Source: Tannerella sp. (GTDB lineage Bacteria > Bacteroidota > Bacteroidia > Bacteroidales > Tannerellaceae). From it: a DNA stretch of 8,601 bases. The first letter of the stretch is position 1, and each line of letters starts with the position of its first letter. The notes below the pieces were generated by a model that worked only from the letters and a program-made list of their open reading frames with translations, made no database searches and was not told the origin of the DNA. This document shows, piece after piece, positions 6,904 to 8,601 of the stretch. The translations under genes were made by a program, and so were the position numbers. Where the stretch lies: NCBI GenBank assembly GCA_031260095.1, contig JAIRKN010000066.1, positions 1-8,601 of the forward strand, written 5' to 3'.

Positions 6904-8118
6904 TCATTCATTGTCCTGTCGACGCATACGCAGGTTCTCCTGTGTGCAAAGCGTATCCATATCCTTGTCTCCACGGCCGGATACCGTTAACACCAGAACG
7001 TCTTCCTGTTTAAAATCAAGTTTGGGCAGCGCTCCGAGTGCGTGAGCGCTTTCAAGTGCGGGAATAATACCTTCCAATTGCGTCAACTCAAACGCGGCGG
7101 CGATCGCTTCATCATCATTCACCGACAAGACCTTCGCCCGTTTCGTTTCCGACAGATTGGCATGAATAGGCCCTATTCCCGGATAATCCAGGCCGGCCGA
7201 TATCGAATAAGGTTCTTCGATCTGTCCGTCTTCATTCTGCATCACAAGCGTCCGCGCCCCATGTAATATACCTTCTTTTCCCAGTTGCATGGTAGCTGCG
7301 CTTTTACCCGAAAGAAGTCCTTCCCCCCCGGCTTCGGCAAGTATAATTTTCACCCGTCCGTCATGCAGGTAATGATAAACCGTACCCGCAGCATTACTTC
7401 CTCCTCCTACACATGCCATCAGATAATCCGGATAATCGCGTCCTTCTTTTTCCATCAGTTGCTTTTTTATTTCATCGCTTATCACAGACTGAAGTCTTGC
7501 TACCATATCGGGATAAGGATGAGGTCCTACGGTCGAACCGATAATATAAAACGTATCCGAAGGATGACAACACCAGTCGCGTATCGCTTCATTCGTCGCA
7601 TCTTTCAAGGTCATATTTCCGGAGAATACCGGAACGACCGTCGCACCGAGCATCTGCATCTTTTTAACATTCGGCTGCTGGCGTTCCACATCCGTTTTAC
7701 CCATATAAACCACGCATGGCATATCCATTAGTGCGCAGACCGTAGCGATTGCCACGCCATGCTGCCCCGCGCCGGTTTCCGCGATCATACGGGTCTTCCC
7801 CATACTTCGCGCGACAAGGATCTGTCCGATCGTATTATTAATCTTATGCGCTCCGGTATGATTCAAATCTTCCCGTTTCAGATAAATCCGGCAACCGTAT
7901 TTCCTGCTTAACCGTTTTGCAAAATAAAGCGGCGACGGACGTCCTACATAATCACGGAGCAGATCATGATACTCTTTTTTAAAAGAACCGCTCTCCAACA
8001 CTTTTAAATACTTATTCTGCAAATCTTCCACGCATTTGTGAAGGATTTCAGGAACATAAGCGCCTCCGAAACGCCCGTAATAACCTTTTTCATCTACATG
8101 ATAATTCATTTTGTTCAT
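6904..8118 (-). CDS. trpB: Tryptophan synthase beta subunit
   Basis: A 404-residue TrpB1-type beta subunit that condenses indole with serine using pyridoxal phosphate. PLP binds Lys92 in HTGAHKINN. Glu114 in AETGAGQHG is the catalytic acid/base, GGGSN (238-242) holds the PLP phosphate, and Ser380 in VSGRGDKD contacts the PLP nitrogen. The chosen ATG (8118) is followed by NKMNYHVDEKGYYGRFGG, close to the family start, and preceded by AATAAATAGA like other starts in this operon. The ATG at 8109 is a possible alternative. An in-frame ATG at 8151 would add 11 unconserved residues and sits six bases after the attenuator U-tract, so I reject it. It is the first structural gene, separated from its partner trpA by the whole pathway. 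It contains one tryptophan. Confidence 0.97.
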   Translation of the reverse strand: MNKMNYHVDEKGYYGRFGGAYVPEILHKCVEDLQNKYLKVLESGSFKKEYHDLLRDYVGRPSPLYFAKRLSRKYGCRIYLKREDLNHTGAHKINNTIGQILVARSMGKTRMIAETGAGQHGVAIATVCALMDMPCVVYMGKTDVERQQPNVKKMQMLGATVVPVFSGNMTLKDATNEAIRDWCCHPSDTFYIIGSTVGPHPYPDMVARLQSVISDEIKKQLMEKEGRDYPDYLMACVGGGSNAAGTVYHYLHDGRVKIILAEAGGEGLLSGKSAATMQLGKEGILHGARTLVMQNEDGQIEEPYSISAGLDYPGIGPIHANLSETKRAKVLSVNDDEAIAAAFELTQLEGIIPALESAHALGALPKLDFKQEDVLVLTVSGRGDKDMDTLCTQENLRMRRQDNE

Positions 8119-8156
8119 TCTATTTATTAAATTTCCGTTCTTACTTCTCAAAAGTC

Positions 8157-8193
8157 AAAAAAAAAGGTCTGTCGCGAGTACGACAGGCCTTTT
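8157..8193 (-). terminator. trp operon attenuator (rho-independent terminator)
   Basis: On the minus strand a stem AAAAGG-C-CTGTCG pairs with CGACAG-A-CCTTTT around a six-base loop (TACTCG), with one C/A mismatch inside, and runs into nine consecutive T residues (8165-8157). It lies between the leader ORF and trpB, 30 bases after the leader stop codon. This position, before the first structural gene and after a Trp-rich leader, is what transcription attenuation predicts. The loop and the first bases of the 3' arm can pair instead with the end of the leader ORF. Confidence 0.93.
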
Positions 8194-8233
8194 CTAATTA
8201 ACCAAATAAATAAATACGCCGGACTACTCACAA
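8172..8233 (-). promoter_or_regulatory. Candidate antiterminator helix of the trp leader
   Basis: On the transcript, UUGUGAGUA (8233-8225, at the leader stop codon) can form nine consecutive pairs, two of them G-U, with UACUCGCGA (8180-8172), the terminator loop plus the start of its 3' arm. Forming this helix destroys the terminator. It also uses the same bases as the 3' arm of the pause hairpin, so the structures are mutually exclusive. The pairing is read directly from the sequence; function is inferred. Confidence 0.7.
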
Positions 8234-8283
8234 TGAATACATTGCAAGCGCCACCAATTTCTATTTATCATCAAACGTCTCAT
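8224..8283 (-). CDS. trpL: trp operon leader peptide
   Basis: A 19-codon ORF translating to MRRLMINRNWWRLQCIHCE, followed by TAG. The adjacent Trp codons are 10 and 11. It lies between a matching promoter and a rho-independent terminator directly upstream of trpB. The peptide is too short to have a separate function; the act of translating it is expected to sense charged tRNA-Trp. Its ATG lies about 15 bases from the predicted transcription start, with no Shine-Dalgarno, in an A/T-rich context like that of other genes here. The symbol is used by analogy with other trp leaders. Two Trp codons in 19 contrast with six in all seven enzymes. A second in-frame ATG at codon 5 would also contain both Trp codons. 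Confidence 0.88.
   Translation of the reverse strand: MRRLMINRNWWRLQCIHCE
8226..8249 (-). promoter_or_regulatory. Candidate pause (1:2) hairpin of the trp leader
   Basis: On the transcript GCUUGCAAUG (8249-8240) pairs with CAUUGUGAGU (8235-8226) around the loop UAUU, giving ten pairs including three G-U. It begins directly after the two Trp codons (8256-8251). A ribosome waiting there would cover the 5' arm and free the 3' arm for the antiterminator helix; without stalling, this hairpin or a ribosome at the stop codon keeps the 3' arm occupied and the terminator forms. Confidence 0.7.
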
Positions 8284-8303
8284 ATTATAAACTTTATCGG
8301 CGG

Positions 8304-8334
8304 CAAATATACAGACATTTTTCATATAAACAAA
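8304..8334 (-). promoter_or_regulatory. trp operon promoter, Bacteroidota type
   Basis: On the minus strand TTTG (8334-8331) is followed after exactly 19 bases by TATATTTG (8311-8304). This fits the TTTG-N19-21-TAnnTTTG consensus of the primary sigma factor in Bacteroidota. Transcription should start near 8298, giving a leader of about 15 bases before the leader peptide ATG. A run of nine A residues (8354-8346) lies just upstream and could act as an UP-like element. Confidence 0.88.
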
Positions 8335-8342
8335 TAAATTAT

Positions 8343-8495
8343 CTATTTTTTTTTCACTGCCACTTTATCTCTTTTCCCGTCAACCGATAACAAACAGGGA
8401 GTCTGTACAAGTCTGGAGTGCTTCACCCTACGGGTTTGCCGGTGACGGAGAGATGGGGCGGGTTTTACGGCAGCGCGGCGCGCCGTGCCGGGCGA
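8343..8495 (-). other. Open frame in intron 3' flank, possible exon tail
   Basis: Directly downstream of the intron end, one minus frame stays open for 50 codons and stops at TAG (8345-8343), nine bases before the TTTG element of the trp promoter. The translation is strongly basic and ends in a Lys-rich tail (DGKRDKVAVKKK). If the intron interrupts a gene, this would be the end of its 3' exon. There is no start codon at the boundary and no recognisable domain. GC-rich sequence lengthens open frames by chance, so this is a weak call. The flank also contains the GC-rich palindrome CGGCGCGCCG and is clearly richer in GC than the trp leader. Confidence 0.25.
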
Positions 8496-8497
8496 AC

Positions 8498-8540
8498 ATC
8501 GAGTAGGAGAAACGGGATTATTTCCCGTTTCGACCTCTCA
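8498..8540 (-). ncRNA. Group II intron domain VI with branch-point A
   Basis: On the minus strand GAAACGGGA (8531-8523) and TCCCGTTTC (8517-8509) form a 9-bp stem with loop AATAA. Below it GAG and GG pair with CC and CTC around unpaired TA. The unpaired A (opposite 8504) is the seventh base from the intron end, where the branch-point adenosine is expected. Confidence 0.8.
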
Positions 8541-8541
8541 C

Positions 8542-8573
8542 ACCACCGTACGTGCCGTCCGGCATACGGCGGT
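8542..8573 (-). ncRNA. Group II intron domain V hairpin
   Basis: On the minus strand the lower stem ACCGCCGTA (8573-8565) pairs with TACGGTGGT (8550-8542), including the G-U pair normally found in the catalytic triad. A two-base CG bulge (8552-8551) precedes the 3' strand, as in other domain V hairpins. The upper stem TGCC/GGCA carries the tetraloop GGAC. The triad is CGC (8571-8569). The upper stem is only 4 bp, shorter than the usual 34-base domain V would allow. Confidence 0.85.
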
Positions 8574-8601
8574 TCCTTAATTAACCCTTAAACACAGGAT
8601 G

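Larger units (their letters stand above)
8498..8601 (-). mobile_element. Group II intron, 3' end (domains V and VI), partial
   Basis: On the minus strand the segment reads as the last two domains of a bacterial group II intron and ends ...CTCCTACTCGAT at 8498, with the AT expected at an intron 3' end. Domain V, then a short linker, then domain VI occur in the right order and spacing. The remaining domains and any reverse transcriptase/maturase gene would lie beyond the right edge and cannot be seen. Group II introns are ribozyme retroelements that splice from RNA and insert into DNA with the help of the encoded protein. The CGC catalytic triad points to the bacterial C-type rather than the AGC-bearing classes, but class assignment from two domains is tentative. 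Confidence 0.85.

Noticed and set aside
8119..8151. Upstream ATG start for trpB at 8151
   Set aside because: It begins six bases after the attenuator U-tract and adds unconserved residues; the ATG at 8118 has the start context shared with trpA and trpD.
8157..8283. T-box or other riboswitch in the trp leader
   Set aside because: No T-box-like sequence was seen, the leader is short, and a Trp-containing leader ORF explains the region better.
8398..8505. Plus-strand open frame through the intron flank and intron end
   Set aside because: It runs antisense to the structured intron end and stops in the CTCGAT boundary; GC-rich sequence makes such frames by chance.

Overview
The window is dominated by a complete tryptophan biosynthesis operon from a Bacteroidota bacterium, most likely a member of the Bacteroidales. 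Evidence for that group: the promoter matches the TTTG / TAnnTTTG consensus of this phylum rather than a sigma70 promoter; gene starts lack Shine-Dalgarno sequences and carry A/T-rich upstream stretches; and the gene order trpB-E-G-D-C-F-A is the one I know from Bacteroides-type genomes. I cannot name the species. All genes are on the minus strand, so the operon reads from right to left.

Layout, in transcription order. The right edge (8498-8601) holds the 3' end of a group II intron: a domain V hairpin with a CGC triad, and a domain VI hairpin with a bulged A seven bases before the intron end. The rest of the intron lies outside the window. Next is GC-rich flanking sequence (8346-8497) with one open frame that may be the downstream exon of an interrupted gene. 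The trp promoter (8304-8334) follows. Then comes a short leader ORF (8224-8283) encoding a 19-residue peptide with two adjacent Trp codons, and a rho-independent attenuator (8157-8193). The seven structural genes run from 8118 to 1605 with gaps of only 6-30 bases. Past trpA lies a tandem array of 20-bp repeats (about 1362-1601). A separate, unrecognised gene begins at 1210 and runs off the left edge.

How it works together: TrpE and TrpG make anthranilate from chorismate and glutamine. TrpD adds the phosphoribosyl group, TrpF isomerises, TrpC closes the indole ring, and TrpA/TrpB convert indole-3-glycerol phosphate and serine to tryptophan. The leader is laid out as a classical translation-coupled attenuator: a pause hairpin, a candidate antiterminator helix and the terminator compete for the same bases, and a ribosome stalled at the Trp codons would favour read-through. 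TrpE also keeps the residues expected for allosteric inhibition by tryptophan. The seven enzymes are themselves very poor in Trp (6 residues in about 2131).

The items most worth following up are the leader/attenuator, the phased palindromic repeat array behind trpA, the group II intron next to the trp promoter, and the large partial gene at the left edge.
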